From Pseudovibrio sp. Tun.PSC04-5.I4 (GTDB taxonomy: Bacteria > Pseudomonadota > Alphaproteobacteria > Rhizobiales > Stappiaceae), in assembly GCF_900104145.1 (NCBI RefSeq), contig NZ_FNLB01000006.1, positions 827,001 through 891,000 of the forward strand: a DNA stretch of 64,000 bases. Reading direction: 5' to 3'. The number at the start of each line of letters is the position of its first letter. The first letter of the stretch is position 1. Positions 35,108-44,155 of this stretch are shown in pieces. A model generated the notes under the pieces. The model saw nothing but the letters and a program-made list of their open reading frames with translations. It ran no database searches and had not been told where the DNA came from. The translations under genes were made by a program, and so were the position numbers.

Positions 35108-36262
35108 TTAGTTACAAGCGTGCTGGATCAAACGATCAAGGAAACCGTCACATTTATCCAGTTCAGATTTTTTGATGTACTCATCTGGCTTGTGCGCCTG
35201 TTCAATGGAACCTGGACCACAAACAACAGTTGGAACTTTGAGGATTTCCTGAACAAGCCCGGCTTCCGTGCCATACGCAACCTTTGCATGGTCATTTCGA
35301 CCAGCCAGCTTCTTAGCCAGCACAGTTACATCTGCTTCAACTTCAGTGTCGAGGCCGGGAATCTCGGAGTAAGGCACAAATTCGATATTAGCCTTATCGT
35401 AGACCTTGCGCATTTCTGGCAACAGCTCTTCAAAGCCATAACGCTTAATCTCGTCCATACACGTCTGCAGGCTTTCTGTCGGCAGAACGCGGAATTCAAA
35501 GATAACTTCACAGTGCTCCGGCACGATGTTGAGCGCAGTCCCACCGCTCATCACGCCAGTATGGGCCGTGGAGTAAGGCAGATCGAACAGCTCGTCGCTT
35601 GGGCCAGCGGCCAGCTCACGCGCCATCTCTTCCAGCTTGGCAACAAGGCGTGCACCGTAATGAACGGCATTGACGCCCTGCGGAGCAAGGGAGGAGTGGC
35701 AGGAAAGTCCGGTAAAGATCGCCCGGTAAGAGGCTTTGGATTTGTGAGCAACAACAACCTGCATGTCAGTTGGTTCACCAACAAAACAAGCTTCTGCTTT
35801 AAAGCCTTCACCCGCAAGTTTGCGAAGAACGGGCTGAACACCGGTACAACCGGTTTCTTCATCGTATGAAAACATAAGATGAAACGGCTTGTTCAAAGGG
35901 GCTTTTAATATGTCAGGCACTTTGGCCAGCGAACAGGCAACAAAGCCCTTCATGTCACAGGAGCCACGCCCGTAAAGCAAGCCGTCTTCCTCACGTAGTG
36001 TGAAAGGATCTGTGGTCCAGTTTTGTCCTGCAACAGGCACAACATCAGTGTGGCCGGAAAGAATGTAACCGTTATCACCAGAGCCGCCAATCGTGGCAAA
36101 CAAGCTCGCCTTCTCGCCGCTCTCATCGTAAAGCAGGGAAGAAGAGACACCCAGATCACTCAGGTACTCTTCCACCCACTTGATGAGAGGGAGATTTGAT
36201 TTTGCGCTGACTGTGTCAAAGCTAACCAGCTTTGCAAGGACGTCTTGGCTCGTCATTGTCAT
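35108..36262 (-). CDS. argE: Acetylornithine deacetylase (M20 family)
   Basis: Zinc-dependent amidohydrolase of 384 residues that removes the acetyl group from N-acetylornithine in arginine synthesis, or from a related N-acyl amino acid. The M20 landmarks are LSGHTDVVPVAGQNW (His/Asp metal ligands), LYGRGSCDMKGFVA (bridging Asp), and SYDEETGCTGVQP (catalytic Glu-Glu). The C-terminus GPGSIEQAHKPDEYIKKSEL carries the last metal His. Start is ATG at 36262 behind AAAGAA. It lies 72 bases downstream of the ROK kinase gene. Length and the N-terminal MTSQDVLAKLVSFDTVS pattern favour ArgE over DapE. Confidence 0.86.
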   Translation of the reverse strand: MTMTSQDVLAKLVSFDTVSAKSNLPLIKWVEEYLSDLGVSSSLLYDESGEKASLFATIGGSGDNGYILSGHTDVVPVAGQNWTTDPFTLREEDGLLYGRGSCDMKGFVACSLAKVPDILKAPLNKPFHLMFSYDEETGCTGVQPVLRKLAGEGFKAEACFVGEPTDMQVVVAHKSKASYRAIFTGLSCHSSLAPQGVNAVHYGARLVAKLEEMARELAAGPSDELFDLPYSTAHTGVMSGGTALNIVPEHCEVIFEFRVLPTESLQTCMDEIKRYGFEELLPEMRKVYDKANIEFVPYSEIPGLDTEVEADVTVLAKKLAGRNDHAKVAYGTEAGLVQEILKVPTVVCGPGSIEQAHKPDEYIKKSELDKCDGFLDRLIQHACN

Positions 36263-36334
36263 GGGAAATTCTTTCGAAAAATCAGATTCGTGAAGTCCGA
36301 CTATAGAAAGAGAATTCCATAAGGAAAAGTACGT

Positions 36335-37267
36335 TTACGAGCTTTCGTTGATATGACGTTGCGTTGTTTCGTCTTGTCCCCACAGCCATGCCGCACCGCG
36401 GACCCCGGAACTGTCTCCGTGTTTGGCTTTGCGAATGTCAAAGTCATAGCCATCTGAGAAAATGTAGGGCTTCATTGCCGCAGGAAGATCACGGTAGACT
36501 TCCTCCACATTGGACATGCCGCCAGCAAGCACGAAACAATCTGGATCAAGAATATTCGCAGCCATTGCCATCGCACGGCCAAGACGGCTTACATAGCGAC
36601 GATAACTTGCGCTCGCGTCTTCATCCCCAGCGCGCATCAATTCAATGATCTCACGGCCTTTGAGCTTTTTGCCCGTTGCGTTCTCATAATCCCACTGGAA
36701 GCCGGTGCCAGAGCACAAAAGATCAATGGTGCCGTGGTGGCCTGTCCAGTTGAGAGGGCCGGGAAACTCACCGTCCTGCAACCAAGGCACAGTCACGTTG
36801 CCCCATTCACCTCCGATGCCATTGGCACCTTTGTGAGGACGACCATTGATTGCAATGCCGGAACCACAGCCAGTCCCAATAATGATACCATGAACGACAC
36901 CACAGCCTGCGCCTGCGCCATCAATGGACTCAGAAACAGCCATGCAGTTCGCATCGTTTTGAATGCGCACTTCGCGGCCCAAAGCTTCAGAAAGATCTTT
37001 GTCCAGCGGTTTACCGTTCATCCATATAGAATTGGCATTTTTAACCAGACCGGTGCTGGGTGAAATTGATCCTGGAATACCAATACCAACAGTACCAACC
37101 TGCCCTGTTGCAGCTTCGGCATCTGCGACAAGACCCACAACCGCTTCTATACAGCCTTCGTAATCATTGTTTGGGGTCGGAACACGTTTGCGAAAGAGCT
37201 CTACACCTTCATTAGAAAGTGCGAGAAGTTCAATTTTAGTGCCACCCCAGTCAAGTCCAATACGCAT
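36335..37267 (-). CDS. ROK-family sugar kinase lacking the zinc site
   Basis: Predicted cytoplasmic kinase for fructose or a hexosamine; 310 residues. The ATP loop is MRIGLDWGGTKIEL, the catalytic base Asp105 sits in IQNDANC, and the second phosphate loop is GIIIGTGCGSG (about 127-137). ROK kinases usually bind zinc through His in GEWGH and three Cys in C-x-C-G-x-x-G-C. Here these positions read GEWGN (Asn157) and N-W-T-G-H-H-G-T (Asn173, Thr175, Thr180), so all four ligands are gone while the fold and catalytic residues remain. It lies between argE and the oligopeptide ABC operon. Fructokinase (Mak) is the closest match; the substrate is unproven. Confidence 0.82.
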   Translation of the reverse strand: MRIGLDWGGTKIELLALSNEGVELFRKRVPTPNNDYEGCIEAVVGLVADAEAATGQVGTVGIGIPGSISPSTGLVKNANSIWMNGKPLDKDLSEALGREVRIQNDANCMAVSESIDGAGAGCGVVHGIIIGTGCGSGIAINGRPHKGANGIGGEWGNVTVPWLQDGEFPGPLNWTGHHGTIDLLCSGTGFQWDYENATGKKLKGREIIELMRAGDEDASASYRRYVSRLGRAMAMAANILDPDCFVLAGGMSNVEEVYRDLPAAMKPYIFSDGYDFDIRKAKHGDSSGVRGAAWLWGQDETTQRHINESS

Positions 37268-37430
37268 GTCTCTGAAAATACTCCCATATCAAGCTTTGAT
37301 GCTTGTCATCCTCTTGCCGCAAATATTACATAACTCAGCTGCGATGCACAGGTATCATCGCTCCTCGACGCATTAACCCGGAAAGAGCAACAGTAAATTA
37401 GCGTGCAATTTAAGCCTCAGGCAATTGCGC

Positions 37431-39071
37431 TCAATGCGTACCTTTAGAATTATTTTCTTCGTTTTTGCGGCGACGCAGCGCTTCATTCAGATCCGGTGCT
37501 GCAGAAACCAATGTGCGTGTGTAAGGATGCTTAGGTGCTGCAAACACCTCAGCCGTTGGCCCTTCTTCAACAATACGACCGGCGTTCATCACAATCACAC
37601 GGTCGGTAATGGCCTGCACAACAGAAAGGTCGTGCGAGATAAACAGGTAAGCCATGCCAAGACGGTCACGTAAATCAGCAAACAAATCCAGTATTTGAGC
37701 GCGAATAGAGACGTCCAACGCTGAGACGGGTTCATCTGCCACAATGAGACTGGGACTCGTCACCAGCGCACGCGCAATGGCAATACGTTGTCGTTGCCCG
37801 CCAGAAAACTCGTGCGGATACTTACTAGCATCCGCTGTAGACAGTCCAACGCTCTCCAAAACCTCATGAACCCGCTTCTCACGCTGCTCACTACTGAGTT
37901 CCCGCCTCATCAGGTGAAGAGGTTCTCCAACCGTTCGACCAACTTTGTGGCGTGGATCAAAACTTCCATATGGGTCCTGAAAAACGGCCTGGATGCCGAG
38001 TTGTAAATCTTGGCGCTCTTTACGCGTGACAGAATAGGGGTCTTTGCCCAGAAACTGAATGCTGCCGGAATTGGGTTGCGTTAGTCCCAGAATAGCTCTT
38101 GCTAATGTGGATTTACCACAGCCGCTCTCACCCACAAGACCCATGCTTTGCCGAGGTGCGATGTTGAATGATACACGCTGAACTGCTTTGTGCCACTGAC
38201 GGCGGTTGAAAATACTGGCGCGCGGCATCGGGTACTTACGAACTACATTACTCACTTTTAGTAGTGGTTGAGCAATTTCATCGACTGGCTCCTTGCGGCG
38301 CACCGGAACGTGGTTCGAGGCTTCAAACAGCCGTTTGGAATAAGGGTGAGACAGGTTCTCGAACAACCGGCGTGTTGGCCCACGCTCAACAATGACACCG
38401 TCTTTCATGATCGCCACATTGTCCGCCATTTCTGCGACAACAGCAAGGTCGTGAGAGATGAGCAAGAGTGCCATCTGTTCTTTGCGAACAATGTCTTTCA
38501 GCAAGTTTAATATTTGCGCCTGAATAGTCACATCAAGTGCGGTGGTTGGCTCATCTGCAATAAGGATCTGCGGCTTACAGGCAATTGCAATCGCAATAAC
38601 GACACGTTGGCGCTGCCCGCCCGAAAGCTGGTGCGGGAAACGTTTCAGCAGCTCATATTCCAAGCCAAGTCCAACACGCTGGAGCACATCAATTGTCTGC
38701 TCCATAGCTTCCTTGCGGGAGAGCTTGAGATGCCAGCGCAACCCTTCAGAAACCTGATCCCCGATGGTGCGGGTCGGATTGAGTGCAGTCAGCGGCTCCT
38801 GAAACACCATAGAGATGTCGTTACCCCGAACACGGGTCATATGTTTGTCAGATGCACCCGTCAGGTTATTGCCATCAAACAACAATTCACCAATTTGGTT
38901 AGCCCCTTCTGGAAGTAACTGCATGGCCGCGAGCGCACTCATGGATTTTCCGGAGCCACTTTCTCCCACAAGGCCCAGTATCTGGCCTTTTTCAAGAGTG
39001 AAGCTCACGTTGCGCAATATGGCTTTTTTATTAATTGAGATGCACAGATCTCTGGCTGTGAAGACCGGCAT
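37431..39071 (-). CDS. Oligopeptide ABC transporter, fused double ATPase (DppD-DppF type)
   Basis: 546-residue protein with two nucleotide-binding domains. Domain 1 has GESGSGKS, LSGGQRQR and ILIADEPTTALD. Domain 2 has GESGCGKST, FSGGQRQR and LIVADEPVSALD. Both show the LSHPYSKRLF/KHPYTRTLV C-terminal segment of oligopeptide ATPases. The ATG at 39071 shares one base with the preceding stop (TAATG). It is the last gene of the operon running from 43941 or 42610; 163 bases separate it from the ROK kinase. Confidence 0.9.
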   Translation of the reverse strand: MPVFTARDLCISINKKAILRNVSFTLEKGQILGLVGESGSGKSMSALAAMQLLPEGANQIGELLFDGNNLTGASDKHMTRVRGNDISMVFQEPLTALNPTRTIGDQVSEGLRWHLKLSRKEAMEQTIDVLQRVGLGLEYELLKRFPHQLSGGQRQRVVIAIAIACKPQILIADEPTTALDVTIQAQILNLLKDIVRKEQMALLLISHDLAVVAEMADNVAIMKDGVIVERGPTRRLFENLSHPYSKRLFEASNHVPVRRKEPVDEIAQPLLKVSNVVRKYPMPRASIFNRRQWHKAVQRVSFNIAPRQSMGLVGESGCGKSTLARAILGLTQPNSGSIQFLGKDPYSVTRKERQDLQLGIQAVFQDPYGSFDPRHKVGRTVGEPLHLMRRELSSEQREKRVHEVLESVGLSTADASKYPHEFSGGQRQRIAIARALVTSPSLIVADEPVSALDVSIRAQILDLFADLRDRLGMAYLFISHDLSVVQAITDRVIVMNAGRIVEEGPTAEVFAAPKHPYTRTLVSAAPDLNEALRRRKNEENNSKGTH

Positions 39072-39955
39072 TAAGCAACCCTCCGCCGCATTTTAGGATC
39101 AAGCAAATCGCGCAATCCATCACCAAGCAGATTGAACCCGAGTACGGAAAAAATGATTGCAAGACCCGGATAAAGCGCCAGTTGCGGTGCAAAGGCCACC
39201 ATAGTTTGTGCCTCAAAGAGCATACGACCCCAACTCGCCATGGGAGGCTGCGTGCCAAGACCGAGATAGGACAACCCAGCCTCGGATAAAATGGCGAGTG
39301 ACAGTTGAATGGTTGCCTGAACGATCAACAGGTTCGCAATGTTGGGAATGACATGCTCAAGTGTAATCAAAAAGGAGTTTTTCCCAGAAAGACGTGCAGC
39401 CAGCAGAAACTCACGCCCGGAAATACTCATGGCTCCGCCACGAGCGACCCGGGCAAAGACAGGAATATTGAAAATACCGATGGCAAGGATTGCATTGATT
39501 GTGCCCGGACCAAAAATCGCGGTGATGAGAACAGCAGACAAAAGCGAAGGAAAAGCGAAGATCAGATCGGTTGTCCGCATCACCAACTCTTCCAATAGTC
39601 CACGCTTCGCAGCTGCCAGCAAGCCAAGTGGAACACCAATAAGCATGCCAATGCTAACCGCGATCAGAGCAACGATAATGGACGTTCTGGCTCCAATCAT
39701 CAGCATAGAGAAAATACCTCTGCCGTATTGGTCTGTTCCAAACCAGAAGTCACTGCTGGAGGGTTTTAGTCTGTTTGCAACGTTCAGAACGTCAATTGCA
39801 TGCGGGGTCCAGAACAGCGACAAAACGCCTGCAATCAGGATAAGGCTTGCAAAAAAAGATCCTATAATGAAAGAGCGGCTGTGAAGCGCTTTTCTCCAAA
39901 TGGAGACTTCATCGTAGTTTGTGGAGGTGGAATATTTAGCTAACTCGTCGTTCAT
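39071..39955 (-). CDS. Oligopeptide ABC transporter permease (DppC-like)
   Basis: 294-residue inner-membrane permease of ordinary DppC length. TM1 is followed by the conserved GTDQYGRGIFSMLMIGARTSIIVA. The cytoplasmic coupling loop includes GREFLLAARLSGKNSFLITLEHVIPN, and the C-terminus has the LNLLGDGLRDLLDP signature. ATG at 39955 overlaps the DppB-like stop by four bases. Confidence 0.9.
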   Translation of the reverse strand: MNDELAKYSTSTNYDEVSIWRKALHSRSFIIGSFFASLILIAGVLSLFWTPHAIDVLNVANRLKPSSSDFWFGTDQYGRGIFSMLMIGARTSIIVALIAVSIGMLIGVPLGLLAAAKRGLLEELVMRTTDLIFAFPSLLSAVLITAIFGPGTINAILAIGIFNIPVFARVARGGAMSISGREFLLAARLSGKNSFLITLEHVIPNIANLLIVQATIQLSLAILSEAGLSYLGLGTQPPMASWGRMLFEAQTMVAFAPQLALYPGLAIIFSVLGFNLLGDGLRDLLDPKMRRRVA

Positions 39956-40899
39956 GTGGGTTGTCTCAGTCTTGGGTCGATAGCTGCATAAGCAAGATCC
40001 ACGAGGAATGTCACAGCAATGGTGATTGCTACTAAGAGCATCACACCACTTTTCACAACGATGAGATCTCGTTGCGTGATTCCCTGGAATATCAGCCGAC
40101 CTAGACCGGGTAAGTAAAATGCGTTTTCGATAATGACTGTTCCAGCAATTAGGAATGAAAACTGCAAACCCATAATTGTCAGCACAGGGATGAGCGCATT
40201 ACGGACACCATGGCGCCAGAGCGTTGCTTTGTTCGAAAGACCTTTTGCACGCGCGGTGCGAATGTAATCTTCGTGCAAGACGTCCAACAAGGAAGAACGC
40301 ATGATCCGAGCCAGAATACTGGCTTGAGGCAAGGCAAGCGCGACAACCGGTAACAGCAAAGCTTGCAACGACCCAAAGAAGCTGGTCTCCCATCCGGGAA
40401 AGCCGCCGGATGGTAATACACGCAGGACAATCGCAAACACGTAAACCAACAGAATGGCAATCCAGAAATTGGGAATGGCAATGCCAATTTGAGCAAGTGA
40501 CATGATGCCGGTGTCAACCGCGCGACCATGATAGCGAGCAGAGTAAACCCCTATGGGAATTGCAATGAGCGTTGAAAGTACTAAAGCGCCGGACGCAAGC
40601 GGGAGACTGACTTGAACCCGCTCGTAGATCAGTTCAGATACAGGTACAGAATAGGTGTAGCTAATTCCGAAGTCGCCATGAAACATGCCGATTACCCATT
40701 GGAAATAGCGGGTCGCAATGGGGGCATCAAGACCGAGCTCAGCACGCAAGGCTGCAAGCGTGTCAGCCTGAGCGTTGAGACCAAGCATGACTTCAGCCGG
40801 ATCACCGGGAAGAACCTCTAACACAAGGAAGATGACAAGGCTCGCAGCGAACAGAGTTGTCAAAAGACCAAGAAGGCGAAGGAACGCGAACCAAAACAT
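39952..40899 (-). CDS. Oligopeptide ABC transporter permease (DppB-like)
   Basis: 315-residue permease with the DppB start pattern FLRLLGLLTTLFAASLVIFLVLEVLPGDPAEVMLG, the pore segment GDFGISYTYSVPVSELI, and the coupling loop DVLHEDYIRTARAKGLS. It is separated by 199 bases from the binding-protein gene upstream; that gap holds no gene but could carry an mRNA-stability element or secondary promoter. Confidence 0.9.
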   Translation of the reverse strand: MFWFAFLRLLGLLTTLFAASLVIFLVLEVLPGDPAEVMLGLNAQADTLAALRAELGLDAPIATRYFQWVIGMFHGDFGISYTYSVPVSELIYERVQVSLPLASGALVLSTLIAIPIGVYSARYHGRAVDTGIMSLAQIGIAIPNFWIAILLVYVFAIVLRVLPSGGFPGWETSFFGSLQALLLPVVALALPQASILARIMRSSLLDVLHEDYIRTARAKGLSNKATLWRHGVRNALIPVLTIMGLQFSFLIAGTVIIENAFYLPGLGRLIFQGITQRDLIVVKSGVMLLVAITIAVTFLVDLAYAAIDPRLRQPT

Positions 40900-41098
40900 T
40901 CGACAAATCCGCTATGCCGATCAGGCCAGAACAGTGCAGGCCATAGGCAACAAAAAGTGTGAGAAGTACTGTTCGTACAGCTACAAAAACTTAAATTCGC
41001 TTAAACTAAATGCCTTAAAATAGCAATTGTGAAGGACTGCCAAGGCGGTCGCAGCAGCAGCCCCTGTGTATATATCTATGTGCAATCACTAGGTATTT

Positions 41099-42610
41099 TT
41101 AGTTATTTTCCCAATATACCTGTGATAAATCATTGGCTGGAGTTGGGGAGTTTAACCAAAGACCTTTTACATTGCTGTCCCAAACGCCGGTTTTTGCAAG
41201 TTGGAACAGGTAGACGTTGACCGCATCCTCAGAGATGATTTGTTGCGCTTGTTTTAACAACTCATACCTCTTTGCTTCTCCTGCTGTTTGGTTCAGTTCA
41301 GCAATCAATTTCTTGAAAGGCTCGCTCTTATAGTTGAAATAATATTGGTCTCTTGCGTATATGCCAATATCCATAGGTTCAACATGAGATACGATTGTAA
41401 AGTCGTAGTTGGTCTCTTTGAAGACTTCGGAAAGCCACTGCGCCCACTCAATTGGCACTATCTGTAGATCAATGCCAATCTTCTTCAGATCAGATGCAAT
41501 CAACTCGCCGCCGCGACGGGCATATGTGGGCGGAGGAAGTTTTAATGTTGCTTTGAAGCCATCCGGATATCCAGCTTTTGTGAGTAACTCTTTGGCCTTG
41601 GCAGGATCATAAGGGTATAATCCCGTCAGATCGTTGTAAGCAGGGTGGTGCGGTGCAAAGTGCGTTCCGATTGGAGTTCCCAGTCCAAACATGGCTCCAT
41701 CAATTATCGCTTGTTTGTCAATCGCGAGAGAAATAGCTTGACGAACCATTTTGTTCTTTAATGGCCCGCGCATGTTGTTCATAGCAAGGATGGTTTCACC
41801 TTCTGAAGTGCCAATTGCGACTTCAAAGCGTGGGTCCATTTCAAACTGAGCAATTGTTTCTGGTGCTGAGAAGCCCGGGAATGCATCCAGATCACCGGAA
41901 ATTATAGCGGCAAAGGCAGCATTCGGGTCAGAGATGAACCGGAAGGCCGCTTTTTCTAACTTTGGTTGGTCACCCCAATACTCATCAAAGCGAGAGATGC
42001 GGATTTCTTGCCCCTTCAACCAACGGTCAAACTTGAAAGGCCCGGTGCCAATTGGTTTGGTCTTGTTGGTATCCGCAGAAGCTGGGGAAACGATCACAGC
42101 ATCGCCCCACGCTAAGTTGTAAGCAAGATTGCCACTTGGTGCGCTGAGCACAATGTTGATGGTTTGCGGGTCGACAACAATAACCTTAGAGATATTGGCA
42201 AACAACGGCTTTTGCGCGTTCACACTGTTGTCTGCACGCGCACGGTCCAGTGAGAATTTTACATCTGCTGCCGAAAATGGAGAGCCGTCATGAAACGTGA
42301 CACCGGTTTGTAAATGGAACAGGTAGGACAGCCCATCTTCGCTAGACTCCCATGACTTGGCGAGCGACGGTAAGACGCCTCCATCAGGCCCAATGCGTGT
42401 CAGGCCTTGATAAATGTTCTGATAAACCACTTCATCGATCGCGGCGGCAGCCCCAGCTGTTGCATCAAGATGCGGAGGCTCCAGCACCATACCAAGCGAG
42501 AGAGAGGATTTAGCCTCGGCAGATCCGTTAACACCTGTAAGTGCAACAAGAACGAGGGCCGCGCCTCCAGCAAGGCAAAGCAGCCGACCTTTTAATGACT
42601 TTGCATGCAT
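41099..42610 (-). CDS. Oligopeptide ABC transporter solute-binding protein (family 5)
   Basis: 503-residue periplasmic receptor. The signal peptide LKGRLLCLAGGAALVLVALTGVNGSAEA is followed by family 5 motifs: LAKSWESSEDGLSYLFHLQTGVTFHDG, FSAADVKFSLDRA near residue 115, and AISLAIDKQAIIDGAMFG near residue 288. The gene sits 17 bases after an M20 deacylase gene, which suggests that imported peptides or N-acyl amino acids are processed by the partner enzyme. Confidence 0.9.
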   Translation of the reverse strand: MHAKSLKGRLLCLAGGAALVLVALTGVNGSAEAKSSLSLGMVLEPPHLDATAGAAAAIDEVVYQNIYQGLTRIGPDGGVLPSLAKSWESSEDGLSYLFHLQTGVTFHDGSPFSAADVKFSLDRARADNSVNAQKPLFANISKVIVVDPQTINIVLSAPSGNLAYNLAWGDAVIVSPASADTNKTKPIGTGPFKFDRWLKGQEIRISRFDEYWGDQPKLEKAAFRFISDPNAAFAAIISGDLDAFPGFSAPETIAQFEMDPRFEVAIGTSEGETILAMNNMRGPLKNKMVRQAISLAIDKQAIIDGAMFGLGTPIGTHFAPHHPAYNDLTGLYPYDPAKAKELLTKAGYPDGFKATLKLPPPTYARRGGELIASDLKKIGIDLQIVPIEWAQWLSEVFKETNYDFTIVSHVEPMDIGIYARDQYYFNYKSEPFKKLIAELNQTAGEAKRYELLKQAQQIISEDAVNVYLFQLAKTGVWDSNVKGLWLNSPTPANDLSQVYWENN

Positions 42611-42627
42611 TCCGTTCCGTCCTTGTT

Positions 42628-43941
42628 TTAAGAGTGCACGTGATCCGACAGTGTTCTTTTGACTGGCATTGCATCTGGCTCTGTTAGAAGAGAGTAGGCG
42701 GCGAGCGCCATAACCTTAGCGCTGTCGACAAGATCTTCAATTCCAACAAACTCGTCCGGTCTGTGCGCCATTTCAAGTATACCCGGGCCATACGCGATAC
42801 AGTCTTGTAAATGGCCCAATCGTGTGATGTGCTTTTGATCATACGTACCCGGTGAAACAACATATGAAGCATCTTTGTGAAGCACGGCTTTTATTCCCTG
42901 TGCGACTGCTTGCGCAACTGCAGAGTCTTTTTCAGCCATCACGGGCAGAACTTCAAGCAGATCCTTAAGTTCGTATTCAAAGTTCCTACGTGTTTTACGC
43001 AGTTTCTCCAATATTTCAACCACCTCCGCCTTTACCTCTTCAAGTGACTCTTCAATAAGGAAGCGTCGGTCAAGGATTATACGGCAACTGTCGGCAACAC
43101 AGGCAGAGGGTAAACCAGCATGGCCTTCCTCCTGCCCACCGTGCAGCGAGTTGATATTTAAAGTTGAAGACCGTGCGCCCGGTGGAATAACAGGCATTTG
43201 TGTCTGCTTTTTGCTTAACGCAGGGTAGAGTTCATCTTCCAACACACTCAGGAATGCGCTCATATGTCGTATGGCGCTATCCCCAAGAAAAGGCATGGAA
43301 CCGTGGGCAATGGATCCGCGTGTTTCAATCTCGCTCCACCAAACACCTCTGTGGCCGAGGCAGATCTGATCTTTGTGAAGAGGTTCGGGAATAATAACAT
43401 GGTCAACGCGTGGTTTGGAGAAATAGCCCCGCTCTGCCAGATAGGCGACACCGCCTAACCCGCCTGATTCCTCATCAACAGTGCCCGATATCTCAAGAGC
43501 ACCACAGAAATCAGGGTAACATTCGATCAAGGCTTCTACTGCGATGATTGAAGCGGCAAGGCCACCTTTCATATCGCAGGAGCCACGACCGAATATTTTG
43601 CCATCTTTGATCTCTCCGCCAAACGGATCAACGGTCCACCCGTGTCCCACTTCAACAACATCAATATGGGAGTTGAAATGAACGCAAGGGCCGGGGCCTT
43701 TCCCCTCATACCTACAAATGACATTGATGCGAGGATATTTATCTGTGTCACCCGGCGCACGCTCGCCCCGCACATATTCAACGCTAAAGCCTTTACGTGA
43801 GAGGCGTTGACCAATGTATTGCGCGCAGGGTTGATACGCTTCACCCGGAGGATTAATGGTGGGAAAGGCAATTAGGTCTTGAGTAAGAGCTATTAGGTCC
43901 TGCAATTTACTCTCAACACGCTGCGTTAATTCGCGCCGCAT
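42628..43941 (-). CDS. M20-family deacylase/peptidase (ArgE/DapE-like)
   Basis: 437-residue zinc amidohydrolase. Metal motifs: HFNSHIDVVEVGHGWTVDPF, FGRGSCDMKGGLAAS, and the catalytic VDEESGG near residue 155; the last ligand is in GILEMAHRPDEFV. It is about 50 residues longer than ArgE and lies in the same transcription unit as an oligopeptide transporter, so a role in deacylating an imported peptide or N-acyl amino acid is more likely than arginine synthesis (inference). Start is ATG at 43941; 214 bases separate it from divergent manC. Confidence 0.86.
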   Translation of the reverse strand: MRRELTQRVESKLQDLIALTQDLIAFPTINPPGEAYQPCAQYIGQRLSRKGFSVEYVRGERAPGDTDKYPRINVICRYEGKGPGPCVHFNSHIDVVEVGHGWTVDPFGGEIKDGKIFGRGSCDMKGGLAASIIAVEALIECYPDFCGALEISGTVDEESGGLGGVAYLAERGYFSKPRVDHVIIPEPLHKDQICLGHRGVWWSEIETRGSIAHGSMPFLGDSAIRHMSAFLSVLEDELYPALSKKQTQMPVIPPGARSSTLNINSLHGGQEEGHAGLPSACVADSCRIILDRRFLIEESLEEVKAEVVEILEKLRKTRRNFEYELKDLLEVLPVMAEKDSAVAQAVAQGIKAVLHKDASYVVSPGTYDQKHITRLGHLQDCIAYGPGILEMAHRPDEFVGIEDLVDSAKVMALAAYSLLTEPDAMPVKRTLSDHVHS

Positions 43942-44155
43942 ACTCCCCCCAATTTAAATGCTTAAATGAACAAAGGAGTATGGTGGCGACTATAAATACA
44001 GCTGTGTACCCCCTAAAAATAAGGGGCATTTGGGGTGAGATGCTGTCTGTGGGAATGTGTGGAACACTGAAACTCCACGTGTTTTCAGGGTTTGTGCCAG
44101 CCGTAACTGAGTCTACCAATACCTTTAGTCTTTGTTTTGAAATGATCCTGAATAT

